DNA of 64,000 bases from Rotaria macrura (Eukaryota > Rotifera > Eurotatoria > Philodinida > Philodinidae). This document shows positions 1 to 13,100 of this stretch, piece after piece. The notes under the pieces were generated by a model that saw only the letters and a list, made by a program, of their open reading frames with translations, did not search any database and was not told the DNA's origin. Positions within the stretch are counted from its first letter, which is position 1. Every line of letters begins with the position of its first letter. The position numbers were made by a program, and so were the translations under genes. The stretch covers positions 39,226-103,225 of the forward strand of contig OENT01000511.1 of assembly GCA_900239685.1 (NCBI GenBank), written 5' to 3'.

Positions 1-194
1 GTACGCCTCAACCCAATGTAATTTAGTATAAGTGTTCCAGTTCAATAAAATGTTCTTTTTTTCTCAAATCTCAGGTAAAGCAAAATTAAACATTAATCTT
101 AATAGATAGAGTCCTTGTTTCAAAATAAAATGAACGAACAATAGAAATAAAAAATAAAATGATTAACACGATAAGAGATTGAATTTAGCCATGT

Positions 195-938
195 TCAAGC
201 GAGTATTTTCGATCGTTCTCTGTATGCTATCCACCATATAAGTCCAAATACAATAACAGCAACAAATTCACTTGGTAGCCATAGACCATAGCTTTCTCCC
301 TTAATAAAAAGAAATGGACTTTAAATGACAAATCTTCTAATCTTCTTCATACCGCATGATATAATTCTACTTCACCAAATGGTTTAACCGCTCTGGTTGC
401 ATCATCCGTCCGGGCCTATAAACACATTTTCGTATATTTTATCTACCTATTCCTCATTCAATCACTCACTTTACGTAAATTCGAATATGATTCGTCATCA
501 TATAATCTAACAATCATAGAACCTTTAGATAGTTGCTTGCGAGAAACAGCGGCTGTGCTAATCTAGAAATAAAAATCAAATAGATGATGTGTATATCATC
601 TTTATTAATTCATTCGACTCGTACATAATATGTGCCAGAAGATGATATTGATTGAGCACAGGGAACAACTTGTCCATTGATATCAGCATAAAGAGTATTC
701 GGCTAAAAGCGTATAAAACTTTTATTTTGGTGAATTTAAATCGAGAAATCGTTACAAACCTGTTTTCCACTTTTGCATTTTACTGTTATTTCAAGTTGTG
801 CTGCTGATTCAGATGTTAGACGAGCATCTTTTGTAGAATATGAAACAACTTTGAATTGTGGTGATTCACAATTTTCACCTACATTGAAAAAATGACGAAT
901 AGTTAATAGACAAGTTTACCAACAACAGATGTGTTCAT
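195..938 (-). CDS. SSR4: Translocon-associated protein subunit delta (TRAP-delta), N-terminus uncertain
   Basis: TRAP-delta is a single-pass ER membrane protein of the TRAP complex, which sits beside the Sec61 channel and assists translocation and N-glycosylation. Exons on the minus strand: 938-920, 878-760, 702-619, 562-470, 415-353, 299-195; all phases agree and give 160 residues. What shows it: a start of the mature domain reading ENCESPQF with a second Cys in TVKCKSG (the family's conserved cysteine pair), then NTLYADINGQ, then VRLYDDESYSNLRK, then a C-terminal membrane helix around LPSEFVAVIVFGLIWW followed by a short basic tail, all in the order of human SSR4. Human SSR4 is 173 residues. 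The shortfall is at the N-terminus: only MNTSVVG precedes the mature region, so the signal peptide is not seen and the 938-920 exon is a guess. The donor after 619 (GTCGAA) is weak. The gene is divergent from SDF2, another ER gene. Confidence 0.88.
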
Positions 939-2089
939 CTTTGGCACTATAAAATTTGTTACCTATGATGTCTGCAAGAATTAATCTGATACCGTATCCG
1001 ATGGTCGAATACTATATTCGAAGCCGAGTACTAATAAGCAATGGATACTAACGGAAAGATTTCAATGTCATGCAGTGTCCCGATTACCGAGAGCATGTCG
1101 TCGGTTTGATAGAAATTCACATAGAATCGGATCAGGTAGTTGGAATACATCTCCGAGGGGAATGCAAAACATCTCAAATGTTGTTCGAAATTCATCATGT
1201 GTTATATGAAATGTACAATGTCTCTCATGCCATATACACAAAATTTGTTTTTGTCAACAAACACAATCATTACTCAGAATCAAAGTCTATCGTACTAACC
1301 GAATTGCATCGTGTTCTCAAGTACTTATTACTAGCGAAAAGTTCTAGTAGCATGAAGTGGTGTAAAAGGACAGCTTAGCACAATAAAAAGGTTTTTACAT
1401 AGATGCTCATTGTACGGTATGAATGCCATGTAGAATTTTCATATGTTGAAATCGACATTTAAACGAATAAACAGAAACCGGATGACTCGGCTATAAAATG
1501 ATTTTCAACTCATTCCAAGAGTCATTCATTACTTCCGAGAAGATACTCAGAAACCATCTATGAGTCTATATTTGACAAGATCAAATGATTCAGGCGTCTC
1601 TCATCATTTTTGTGCATATTAAAGAGAACGCTCAACGTGCTTTCAAATTAAAATGTCAAAAAACATATTGTCCAAAAATTTTCCAATCAGTGGCTTAGTA
1701 CATAAACACGAATTTATTTTACCTCGAGCAACAGTATATAAAACAAAAACAATGAAGACTATTGATTTCATCGAACAACACCCGACCATCTTGTAAAATA
1801 ACAAGGCAACTGATGATTGATGTGGCACAGCTGGAAGATAAAATACATACACCATTCCATTGGAGAATTTCAATTCATGAATTTGGTTTTCATATTTCTT
1901 GAAGTTGACTATGAATTAATTTTTATTTAAAAAGCAATCGAATGAAAAATACGATGAGGCTAAAATTTTATATTTATCATAATTGAGGGTCGTAAACTTA
2001 TTTTTGAATGGACGACTTAGGTGTACCAATCCATGATTTCCACAATAGAATAACTTTTTCTTTGTTTTTTTTTGTATGTCAAGCCACTA
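939..2089. other. Shared upstream region between SSR4 and SDF2
   Basis: About 1.15 kb separates the two divergent ER genes. It probably contains both promoters and possibly a missed SSR4 signal-peptide exon. One open frame of 102 codons with an ATG lies at 1070-1378 on the plus strand; it has no recognisable domain and no splice partners that I can pair with it, so I do not call it a gene. Confidence 0.5.
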
Positions 2090-4056
2090 ATGTTCAACAT
2101 GCATGTTCTTTTTCAATATACAATTTTTATCTTTCTATTAAAATTCTCTTCAAGTAATAAAGATGCTATGACATGTGGCTCAACATTTAAATTAGTTAAT
2201 CAACAGTCAGGAGATAGACTTCATTCTCATGATGTTAAATATGGCTCTGGTAGTGGCCAACAGGTAGGACCATATTTTCATTGAATATTTTCAATTCCCA
2301 GTTTATGTTTTAGTCTGTTACGGGTACACCAAACGCGGATGACGTGAACAGTTATTGGCAAGCTCGTGGAGATGTGAAAAATGACTGTGAACGAGGGTAA
2401 TTCAATGCGAAACTCTTCGACTTATCAATAAGTGTTTTGATTTTTGAATAGAGCGCCAATAAAATGTGATAGTATCATACGTTTATTTCATGTGACTACT
2501 CGAAGAAATCTACATAGTCATAATTATGCATCACCATTATCTAGTAACCAAGAAGTATCAGCCTATGGTGAAGATGGTGTTGGAGATGAAGGCGACCGAT
2601 GGAAAGTTGTTTGCACAACTAAAGATGATTATTGGTTAAGAAAAGATCCTATTCGTCTTCAACATGTTGTTAGTGGAAAGTAAGAAGACGTGTATTCATT
2701 TTTTCATCGAGAGTTTACTCTGTTCATTTTATCCATCACAGACCCAAAGATTGATAGTGAAAACAGTCTCGAATAAATCAGAATCAATTTCGGATAATAA
2801 GAAAAAAATGTTCGTGTTCAATCCACTCATTTACATGTACCGATGTAACATATTGAAAGAGACGACTTTCAGAAGCATTCTTTCTCTTGCACTCTCATTC
2901 AAATAAACACATTAATTTAGTATTAGATAAACATACACTAGCATATCAAACCAGTTATAATGCATGTCTTCATAGACATGCGACTTAAATTATGCATCAC
3001 CCTAGAAACAGATAGACAAATAGTCTGCTTTGACCTTGTACATTCAAGTTTGGAATACGCTGAAACGATGTAGAACAGTAATTCTCTAATAATTCTCTAG
3101 TAGGTTTTCGAAGATCTAAAAATGAATCTCAAAAGTATTGATATGTTTTTCAAAATTGTGAACATTTCAAAATTCGATTTATCGATATTGAATTACACAA
3201 ACAAACGCCTATGTAGATTTGATTCAACCAACTACTGACCTAACTAGACATACACTTTTTCTATTTCAAAATTATCAATCGCAAAATGGTAGGTATTACT
3301 TCAAAGAAATCATAGTTAGAGATGTGTAGGTTCCAAATTGAAAATGTTTGAAAATCATCGTACAATCCATATATAAGTTTTTACTGAAATTGAAAAACAG
3401 ATAGGCACGATTCAATGCCGAAAAATCAATATTCGCTCTCTAGAAGTAATTTAGAATTCATTCTTTGAAATGTTTGTAACTTATAAGATGATGATTTTCT
3501 TTATTGCATACACCAGTCGTGAAAAATGTTCATTCATTATTGCATATTCTAAATACTTAGTTTGCTTTTCAAAGATCTTTTTCAAAACCTTCTCGATACT
3601 AAATCATTCAAAGCAGAATAGTTCATATTCTATGTACATCGAACTTGACTAAAATCTAATGAAATCTGTGTTAAAATAATCGTATCGAAATGATGTCGAT
3701 TTTTCTTTTCAAAGTATTGATTTTTATGTTCTATTGATGAAAATGCCATTATATATGTTTCTGAAACTTTTCATCAGCCGCTTAATTACGAATAAAAACC
3801 CCAAATAGAATTGCAATACTCGACGTCTTTGAATTTGTTTAGATATCTGCATCTGACTGGTGATACATATGGCCGACCCATTCATGGTCAAAAAGAAATC
3901 AGTTGCTATTCGTACGCTAATAATCAAAATCTTTGGAAAGTTGATGCAGGTGTTTATATACGTCAATCATCGGAACCATTATCATCAACACGTGACGAAA
4001 GTTCTGACACACGTTCACAATCAATGAAAAATGATCATTTCGATGATGAACTTTAG
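2090..4056 (+). CDS. SDF2: Stromal cell-derived factor 2-type MIR-domain ER protein
   Basis: SDF2/SDF2L1 are ER-lumen proteins built of three MIR repeats that work with the ERdj3/BiP chaperone system on misfolded and glycosylated clients. Exons: 2090-2263, 2314-2396, 2452-2679, 3843-4056; 232 residues (human SDF2 is 211). The first residues form a hydrophobic signal peptide (core FQYTIFIFLLKF), then TCGSTFKLVN and RLHSHDVKYGSGSGQQ (MIR 1), VNSYWQARG, then PIKCDSIIRLFHV and NLHSHNYASPLSSNQEVSA (MIR 2), then YLHLTGDTYGRPIHGQKE (MIR 3). These match SDF2 in order and spacing. The start is the first in-frame ATG; a second ATG lies three codons on. The chain ends DDEL, a variant of the HDEL/KDEL retrieval signal, after a Ser/Asp-rich tail. 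The last intron is 1163 bp while the first two are about 50 bp. Confidence 0.95.
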
Positions 4057-7000
4057 AAAAACACTGACTCATTATGCTTTCATCGTTCGATAGACTTCAT
4101 TTTATTTGTTTGTTTTCTCAGATCGTGTTGGTGATGATGAAGATGCTTTTCTGTGTTTTGGTTTCTTGTTGATTTGATCCTTAGCTTTATTTTTCAGTTT
4201 GACATAAAAGAACAGCATAAAATGAAGGTAGATATTAAACAACGAATGTGGCCATCTTCCTTCATTTTTTGTAGTAGAAATTCATATTGTTTTTCTCTGT
4301 CATCAACATGTTTGGTAACATTCCTCACTATTGAGACTAATGCTCATTGTTCACTTAAGATTCTATCTATGTATTAGATGCATTTTAACTGATAAATCTT
4401 GTCGTGTGTTCTCTTATGTTAAACAAATAAACAGTCACAATATTATAAGCTTATTTTGTACTTCGATAAACTTTGTTTGAAAGCGCCGCGTATCATTTGA
4501 CCCGTGTTGACATTGGATCTCAATACATCAAATGCTAATTCGTTACATTTGAGAGGATGCAATGAATATTTTAAACCTCTTGCAATTCAATTTTAAACAT
4601 GTTGCAGTATTTAATACAGATACTGCTAAAAAGTAATACACGTATTGTCATACTAAAAATTCTAGGGCTATTCCATTCATTCAATCAATTTATTCTTTGC
4701 TAACTACAACTCATTGAGTTCATTAAAAATTTTGTTTTAATTTTTCGTTTGGACGGACTCTTACGTATAAATTTGACTATACCCCATTCTGACAAAATCC
4801 ATCATACAGTTTCTCATTAAAACAAAAAGAAATGTTTGCACTCGACTCATGACAATGAAAATACGATTGATCGACAGGCTATGTATCATGTGTATTTACT
4901 GAGATTCTAAAAGCAATCATGTGCTGTCGACATGGTCTATGTATTTCCAATAAATTAGTTCGATACCTATCATCGACATATATATATATAATCATAATCG
5001 AAATTTTCTTTGATCAGCCGCAATCGTTTTTTACTAACTTAAAAAGAAGATGTCAAATAGCAATTGTAGGTTTGCAATCAAATAGAACATGGATATTAAT
5101 TGATCAAGTTGAATGAACATTTATATAGCTACAGTTAAAATACTTTGGTTGTGAGTGTCTTCGCTTCAAGCACTTACTTCTAAACTCACAGTGAATCTTG
5201 GACCATTACTGTAGATCGTGATCGATTCTCTCTGAGACACTAAATCGACTTCGATTAAAATCCCTTTCAGTCAACTTTAAATCGACCATTCTTTCTCATT
5301 TAAGTAATAAAAATACAGTCGGAGACGATGCTCTAGGATGAATGGATATGTGACGAACGTGAACAAATATCTGTTTAACTGTTGTATCAGACGTTTAACC
5401 TGTGTAACAATCATACAAAGTTTACCATGTTTTTTCCCAACAGAAATTTAATGAGACAAAGACAGTTTGTTTTATGGATTTGTATGATTGGAGCGATCTA
5501 TGTAGAAATATAGAAGTGTCAAAGTTCCTAATTTGAAAATATTTAATCGTCAACTACATGAGAATTCGAAATTTCGATTTCATACTTACCTATGTCAAGG
5601 TAGGGATATCGAAGCATGATGAATACATCAAGTATAATTGTGAAAAATTAACTGAACATTAATTATTGAATTTGAAGAAAATCAAAGTTAATTAAATCTC
5701 AAAATATGGTATTCCGTTTTGTGTGATGTTTTCCGTCGGCTTTATTTCACTGGCGATCACTAACTAGTTTCAATGTAGAAACATCGTATACAACGCTAGC
5801 AAAATATTCCGAGTGTTCTATCGAACTTTCTGGGACGGTTAATAGCTGAAAATTTTACAAGATCGAAGTATCAAGTCTATCATAAAATCTAAAGCTGTTA
5901 GCTTCTTTCATGTTATCAACTGGAGTAACTTTCATATAAACATCGAAGACAACCAAACGAAATGAGTCGTACGCATCACTCATATTTATGGTTCCCAATC
6001 GTTAGATAATAAGACGGAAGGAAATTTTCTCTTCATTTTCAGTATTAGTAAATGAAAAATGGATCGGACTGAATGAAAAATGAGACATTATTATTAGAAT
6101 ACACAACAGATTCGAATTAGAAATTGTATTACTTCGTCGAAACATGCTAGTCCACTTGTTTTTCTAAAATTAAATACATCGTAATTGGATGCATCAAAAT
6201 TTGCTGGATCTATGTCGACGATTTTTCTATGGTTCAGTCGATTAAATTTCCTCACTGCACTTCAGTGAAAAAGTCTAATCGAGTGATCCGATTCGGTTAA
6301 GGAAGAAAAAGTCATTAGTTCGATGTCCAATTTGTGTAAGGAGTAGGGACAGTTAGAAATGGATTCTTTATCGCATAATCGTAAATGTATCTGGAAAGCA
6401 TTCAAAATACACTTTTCTTCGTCAGGTATGAAAGCATGCGACAATACCAGATGATTACAGTCGACAGACAGAGAACGATTAGCGTGTGTTGAATATTGTG
6501 AAGCAGTAGTGAAAGCAAGTGCAAATGATTCAAAAAGATTTGAAAAAGTTCAAAGTACCTTCTTTTTAAATTCTTGTAACATATCACTGCAGTGCATAAT
6601 GAGTATTAACAGTGAACTATTTTATTTTAGTCATCAACTTGCGTTATGCCATCAGATCCTTCGATCGTAATCAGGGTTGAATGATTCAAAGTAGTGTTTC
6701 TTTTTCTCTTTGCTGGTTTAGAGAATGCAGAAAAGCTCCATCGATGGAAAATGGAAATCATTTTGTTTCATATATCTTTCGAGATTAGAGATCACAATTA
6801 TGTATTTTTTGTATCGAATTTCTGCTCAATGATGGATAGAAGAATAAAATACAACATTTTATATTCTTCTGTAGTCATATGAAGATAAATATGTGATCCT
6901 TCCAGGCCATATACCATGGAAAACGTTTTCTATATGATCTTTGCTTTCGCTATGTAGAATGATGAAGACCTACGATTGTAATGCAGAACCAATTAGTAAA

Positions 7001-9398
7001 TTTATTTACCTGAACCATATGACATACATTTGATCGAATACGGATTTGGTCTACTTTAAAGTTAATATCTCTCATGGGCATCGTTTTTTTTTAATTATGT
7101 AACCGTTGAAAAGATCAATATTCACGGACTGTTTCGGATCGTTACATGAGGCTCACTCTAAGTTCGATCTTTGAAAGTAGTAAATTTCAAGATTAAGTTT
7201 ACTTTCAAGAGCATTTATGCTTTGTGTTAAAGTTCTATCTCCTATTTACAAGATATCGATTAAGTAAGCATTACACACAGCTTTTCAGATGGAATTCTAC
7301 GTCAATCTGAGTTATGGCGTTTGTTTGATTTAATCCCGATATAGACTTTTCATCATTGATTCTTTTATTGAGATCAAATTTCTTTGATTGTAAAAATAAA
7401 ATGATTTCCATGAACTGAAGTCATTTTATACGTACTAGAATAAAGTTCTCACCATTCTAAATTGTGACTAAAAAGTACATGAACGATACATAAGTCGATT
7501 CCCACGCTTGCTTTTAATATGCTTTGTTGAAGTAAAATTTTTTTAAGCCTTAGAAAAAGATTTCATTTGATTTGTAATCTTCTTCAATCGATTCTTCTAA
7601 ATCCGTTTGAATTGATGGCATTTGGTCAATTGGTTAACATAGATTGACAATTACTTAAAAAAATAAATTAGCTTTTAAGGATGAAGAACCTAATTAAAAT
7701 CAGAATTAAATAGAACATTGAACTTAATTGTTTATCGAAAAATGATTCTGTTTAGTATAATGATTTCCAGTCAGATTATTACCAGATTGCTCAATGTTTG
7801 ATGCCTTTGGAAATATTATTTTGTTTCATCCATGTCACTTTTAATAAAAATGTTAAAAATCATTGAATAAATTGAATTGTTTTCCAGAAAATAAATGAAC
7901 TTGAAAACTTATTCTGCAATTAATTTAAAAAGAATCCTTTGATTAAATTAAGAATAAGTGATTATGTTTTTGTCGAGAAGAATTCATTTTGTAATTGAAT
8001 GCCGATTGATAACGAAACCAACGAAAACTTACGTGCATGACCTTAACTAAAACAAACGTAAATGAGTACATGAAGAAAAACACTTCGTTGGCTATTAACA
8101 CACATCATATTCAAACCTTGAAAACTTTTAGCAATAGCTACAGGTGAATGCATGTAGTCGAAAAGAGAATGGTTTATGCGATGTAGATACGACTAACATC
8201 AATGAAATCATATAAAACATTGACAGATTACGACCGTACTATTTCAAGTATTTGTTCGTGGTAATTCTACTTCTTTACATAAGTTCATAGAAAACGTCAA
8301 GAATTAGTCAATCATTTTATTTCGTATAAAACTTTTGTCTTTGAAAGGAATAAACTAATTTTAAAAATTGAGACACGTCTGCATTACCATATACGTAAGC
8401 AATGACATAGAAAAGTAGATCAATATTGTGACATAATTCATGTATTGGTTATTTTAAATACTCAGGTAGTCGTGAGATGTTCCGTTCATATAGACACAGA
8501 AACAAGCGTAAAGTCAGGCACATTTTAAAGTTTAATCGTAAAATATCTCCGTCTGTTGTGGTATAGATCTATTATTTTACTGAAGCTTCTGTCAATCATT
8601 TAATTTTTCTACTTAGAAGGTATCAAAGTTAAACGAACAAAATAATGTAATCAAAATTTGTTTTCAACGTCAAATTTGGTTATGGACAAAGATGTATGTC
8701 AAATTCATGCTACTACAATAGTTTTTACACTCCAAATACTGCATGAATACAGCAATAAAAGTAGTTTTATCGGTTAATGATGTATATAGACGGCATGAAT
8801 AATGCAATTTTTCTGCAAGAAACATCTATTTGAATAGAATATATCATGCGGTTCGTGATGTCTTTCCGAATGATGTACTGATGAGTGAAATTATTTTCAA
8901 CATGGTACGAAACAACAATGGCCTTTTGTTATCATTCTATTCATAATTTCTTGTCAATGACAAAAAAACATTGACTTCTTACTTTTACTAAGAGAAAACC
9001 TACAATAAACAATAGAACTCATGTTGAACAATATTCTTCTACTGAATAATATGCATCATAGAAATTTCAAATTAGAAAATTCTCGTAATAGCTTGCTCAA
9101 TAATGCAGATGGATGATTTTCAAAACATGAATAGACGCCATGCTACGATTCTGAAGGCAATAATTACCAACGAATTAGATGTGCTATCGTAAAATTCCCT
9201 CATGGATGTTCTGCAATCTATAGACTAGTGTGACATATTAAAGATCAATTACAGTACGTTCAATTTTCGAGATATGCACAGCATAGAAGTACAACAGTTA
9301 CCTACTACTATAGTACTGAATCATTATGACAGTCAGCATGTATTAATGATTTAAAAATATTTGGTCCGTTGATTCAACTTACTTTGATGAAAGTGAAG
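4057..9398. other. AT-rich non-coding stretch
   Basis: No gene is supported here. SDF2's 3' UTR must begin it; a candidate poly(A) signal AATAAA is at 4426-4431. Open frames at 4153-4377, 4919-5116, 6262-6587 and 6694-6882 are short, rich in Phe/Ile/Tyr/Ser as expected from translated AT-rich DNA, and lack domain features. No tRNA-like B box or obvious tandem array was noticed. Confidence 0.5.
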
Positions 9399-10123
9399 TA
9401 GAGATGTGCAGGATATGCGTTCGGAGGGGTGGAGTACAATATGGTGGAAGTAAAAATCCAATAAATTAAAGTTGAGACAGAAAAAGAAAGAGATCATGAA
9501 AATTAAAGTAAACGTATTCTTAACTCAGTCGTTAAGAAGGTGAATAACTTTGAGCGGTATATCCCAACCATTACTCATGTGTAAAATAAATAAACCAACC
9601 GTAATTCAATCACAAAAACACATTAGTATATATTGTACTTATATAGTAATGATATAAGTTCGAACGTCGGGGAAAACAATCGATTGTATTTCATTTGTTA
9701 TTTAATTTGTTGTATTGTTTTCTCTGAATTCATGCTTTTTTACAACGATTTTTATTTGTAAATATGTCCCAAAAATTATCAAAAACTACATAAGATGGGA
9801 GAAAATGAGTAATTTTGATGAACCTAAAAGCATGGCTGGTGATTCTACGGAGTAAGGAAAGATAAGAATAATAAGCCATAAAGATATTATAATGTAAAAT
9901 TTACAGTGTAGAGTAGGGTAAAAAAATCTAAAACTTTTGCAGGGTAAGGGTAAAGAATTGTAGAAATTTTGCAGGGTAGGGTAGAGTGCAGGGTAAGCAC
10001 CTCATAGGGTAGGTTAGGGTAGGGTAGGGTAGAGGACCTACAGGGTAGGATAGGGCAAAGGGTAAAGAAAAATTCTTTTAGCAGGGCACAGGTTAAGAGA
10101 AAAGCTTACCCTGCACATCTCTA
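9399..10123. mobile_element. Non-autonomous hAT-type transposon (725 bp) with intact termini
   Basis: The left end reads TAGAGATGTGCAGGATA and the reverse complement of the right end reads TAGAGATGTGCAGGGTA; over the first 20 bases 18 match. The element is flanked by an exact 8-bp direct repeat, aagtgaag, at 9391-9398 and 10124-10131. An 8-bp target duplication with TA(G)NNNTG-type ends is the hallmark of the hAT superfamily. No transposase frame is present, so it would depend on a source element elsewhere. The right part (about 9905-10080) is dominated by GGGTA/TAGGG pentamers, often preceded by GCA, in imperfect array. Both ends and the duplication look little decayed. Confidence 0.85.
9905..10100 (+). 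repeat. Degenerate TAGGG/GGGTA pentamer array inside the hAT element
   Basis: Imperfect G-rich pentamers (gggta, gcagggta, tagggt) run through this stretch, with the cleanest run at about 10013-10032. The same type of sequence appears in the opposite orientation at about 50734-50880. The unit resembles interstitial telomere-like DNA, but the array lies within transposon ends, so it is more likely part of the element. Confidence 0.7.
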
Positions 10124-13100
10124 AAGTGAAGCACCTGCGAGTTTTTAACTTAATGCATAAATTTCAATGAATAACCAACTTTTAAACGTCCAACTTTGAT
10201 ATTCACTCGACGAGCAATATTGTCATTCTTTTAATACTTCAACAATTTTAAAACTGATTATGGATGCATGAAAAAATTTTATGAAGTTTTTGTTTCTGTA
10301 ATCAAATCCAATGGAGCTACAAGATCAATGGTACGTTCTTATGTACTGCAGTCTAAATCTAGATAATCATTTCAGTTCATGAGTAAGTTAGAATTTTATG
10401 TGATATGAATGCATGGCATTATTTTGACACTGCATGCATTCGTATACGATACTAACCATCTTCGCTGTATATTGTTCAATTGATCATAAATTTAAGTAAT
10501 GATAGTAAAGAGAACTGCACGCTAAGATCAGATTTCAATTTCATTTGTAAAATATTAGATTAATACATGTGAAAGAAAAATTTTACTGAGACTTTATTAT
10601 GAAAAGAATTGGAAGGTTCAATAATATTCCTCAGTTTGTATATTGAATTTTAGCGTTCCATTACAAACATGAGAAATACGAATTTTTCTAAATTTTACTT
10701 GACTCTGACGATCTTGAAACATAAAGATTATGTTTACAAAATGAAAGATTCCTACATGTACGAAAGCGAATATTTTTTTTGTTCATTCGCGAAACTTGAA
10801 TATAAGATTGTGACCGAAAATCAAGATGAAGTTTTTGGATTAGAATCATCTGCTTATAGATCCTCATCTATTATCATTGTTTAAATAATACAGAATTGAC
10901 TTGGGTAGATTAATTAAGATTGCATCCATGAAATCGAATTATAGATAAGCGTAAATCGGTATTAGAATAAAAAATTGAAATAAAAATCTTCATCAATGAA
11001 GTTTGCTTACAAGTCTGTTTTTACAGTCTTCTCCATATATTTTGATGGATGCAATTTAAGTTATCTTATTCACTCCCATAGTTAAAAATACAAGTATTCT
11101 GTCATTGAGATTCATTCTAATAGGTAAATTTTCGAAATGAATGTTCTGTTGAAATCTTTTATATGATTTGGGAAAGCCTTCTAAGTCAAGACCCCACGTA
11201 TATTCTACATATGGTTACATTCGAACATTGCGCGCGCACACACACAAATGCACTGAGCAAAAACACATACGGTAAAAACAATTAGTTATTCAGCCATTGC
11301 TATTGACGCGCTCACGCGAACTAATTGTAGTAAGTAACCGATAGATTATAACGCCACCACTTAGTATTTTCGTGTCAATAACGATAAAAGGCGTTAATCA
11401 AAAACATAAGTAGAATTTAATTAGAGATAACACAAATTTCCTTTACTTTTTTCATTGGTTTTTTTTAGGATACAAACGATTATCGTAAAACTAAATATGA
11501 TTCTTAGTCAGTTTCTGACAGCGATGTGACAATCCGGTCAAACCAATGCATTGATGTATCGAATCCTCATTGCATTTGAAATAATTAAAATTACATCAAA
11601 ATGAACGACGATCGAGATAAACATCGCTTGTAACGCCGACCTTAGTTATATGTGTACTGACTAAATATACTAAGGCTGTTCAGTAATTAGTTTTTTACAT
11701 GGAAAAAGTTCGAGTGATAACGATTAAAAAACATTTTCAAACAGCTGAAGAATATAATCGTGACTTCGTTGTTCAATAAGTTACGATTTTGTATATTTCA
11801 CTAGTAACTTGATAATTGACAACAAAATTCTATGCTTTCACTTTTTTGAACAAAGTGCTTATCGATCGTATTTATTTATACTGACTGATATGTAAGCATA
11901 TTTTATTTTCGGATTATTATTTCTAGATACCAATTAAAAGTATACAAGACAATTTCATACGATACATTATTGTTTGATCTTGTGTTTGTTGTTATTAGGT
12001 CAAATCTTATAAACCCATGTCTTTTACGTGTATATAACACGACATGTCATTTCTGTGTTACGAAGAAGATGCTTGACATGAACCTCGGAGAATCAATTGA
12101 ATTAACGTATAATGATTAAAAATGTTTTATTGAAGATGTTTAAAATCTTTATTGGTTAATAATTTATTATGGTTCACTTTATTAAATTATATTTTGTTCT
12201 CACATGATGAAAAAGAAAATCAATCAAACGACAAGACGGTCAATAATTAAACCTCACAGCATAATATTAAATTATTGAATATATTAAATAAACATCAGCA
12301 TACCAAAGTACCCTATTAATTATCAAATAAACAAAACAAATATATGCAAAAATGTTTTAATAATGACTCGACTTCTGAGCGTTATGAATATATATCATGG
12401 CAAAGATGAAGAATTCTATTCTACTGATTAAGTTCCTCAGAGACAAAAAGAATAAGACAAACGACTTCAATAACAAGAAATAGCTAATTCTTTTTCTCAT
12501 GCCATCATGACGGCCAATGAGTGGTAAAATGATGTGTGCGAAGTTTATTTCCTTCGGTTAACGAGAATTTAATCTCGTCAGAGAAAAAACTATTAAAACG
12601 ACATGCATACCTAATGATGTTTAATCAGTAATGAAATAATGATGTCTTGATACATACTTTGACCATTGAAAGAAACAAAATACATCTGCTTTTACTAATC
12701 AATAAACTTAGAAACTAATGGTTAAATATAAGTGTAGATTTTGTAACATCATCATCAATCATTCGGCAATGTACTGTCCTGAAACTTTGAATGTCTTATA
12801 TGATGAATATATGTTATCATCATCGCATCATGTATTTCATTTGATAAAAATTATGTTTAAGGATAAAAGCTCATTAAAAATTTCAAGGTAATCTATGCGA
12901 GTTTAGAAAGCTCAAAGCAAAGATCCTTGTTTTCATACTTTGATATTAATAATTTTTTCCTTGGTAGAATACTAGAGAGTACTTTACATTAACGAGATCT
13001 ACTCTCTAACTATATTAGATTCGTAGTGGTTTTTCTAAACATCCCTTTATTTTGACAAAGAAGAGTTATTTATATTATTCATTGCATTAGCCAATAAACA

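Noticed and set aside
9905..10100. A true internal telomere or chromosome end
   Set aside because: The pentamers are imperfect and enclosed within transposon ends and a target duplication, so the element explains them.
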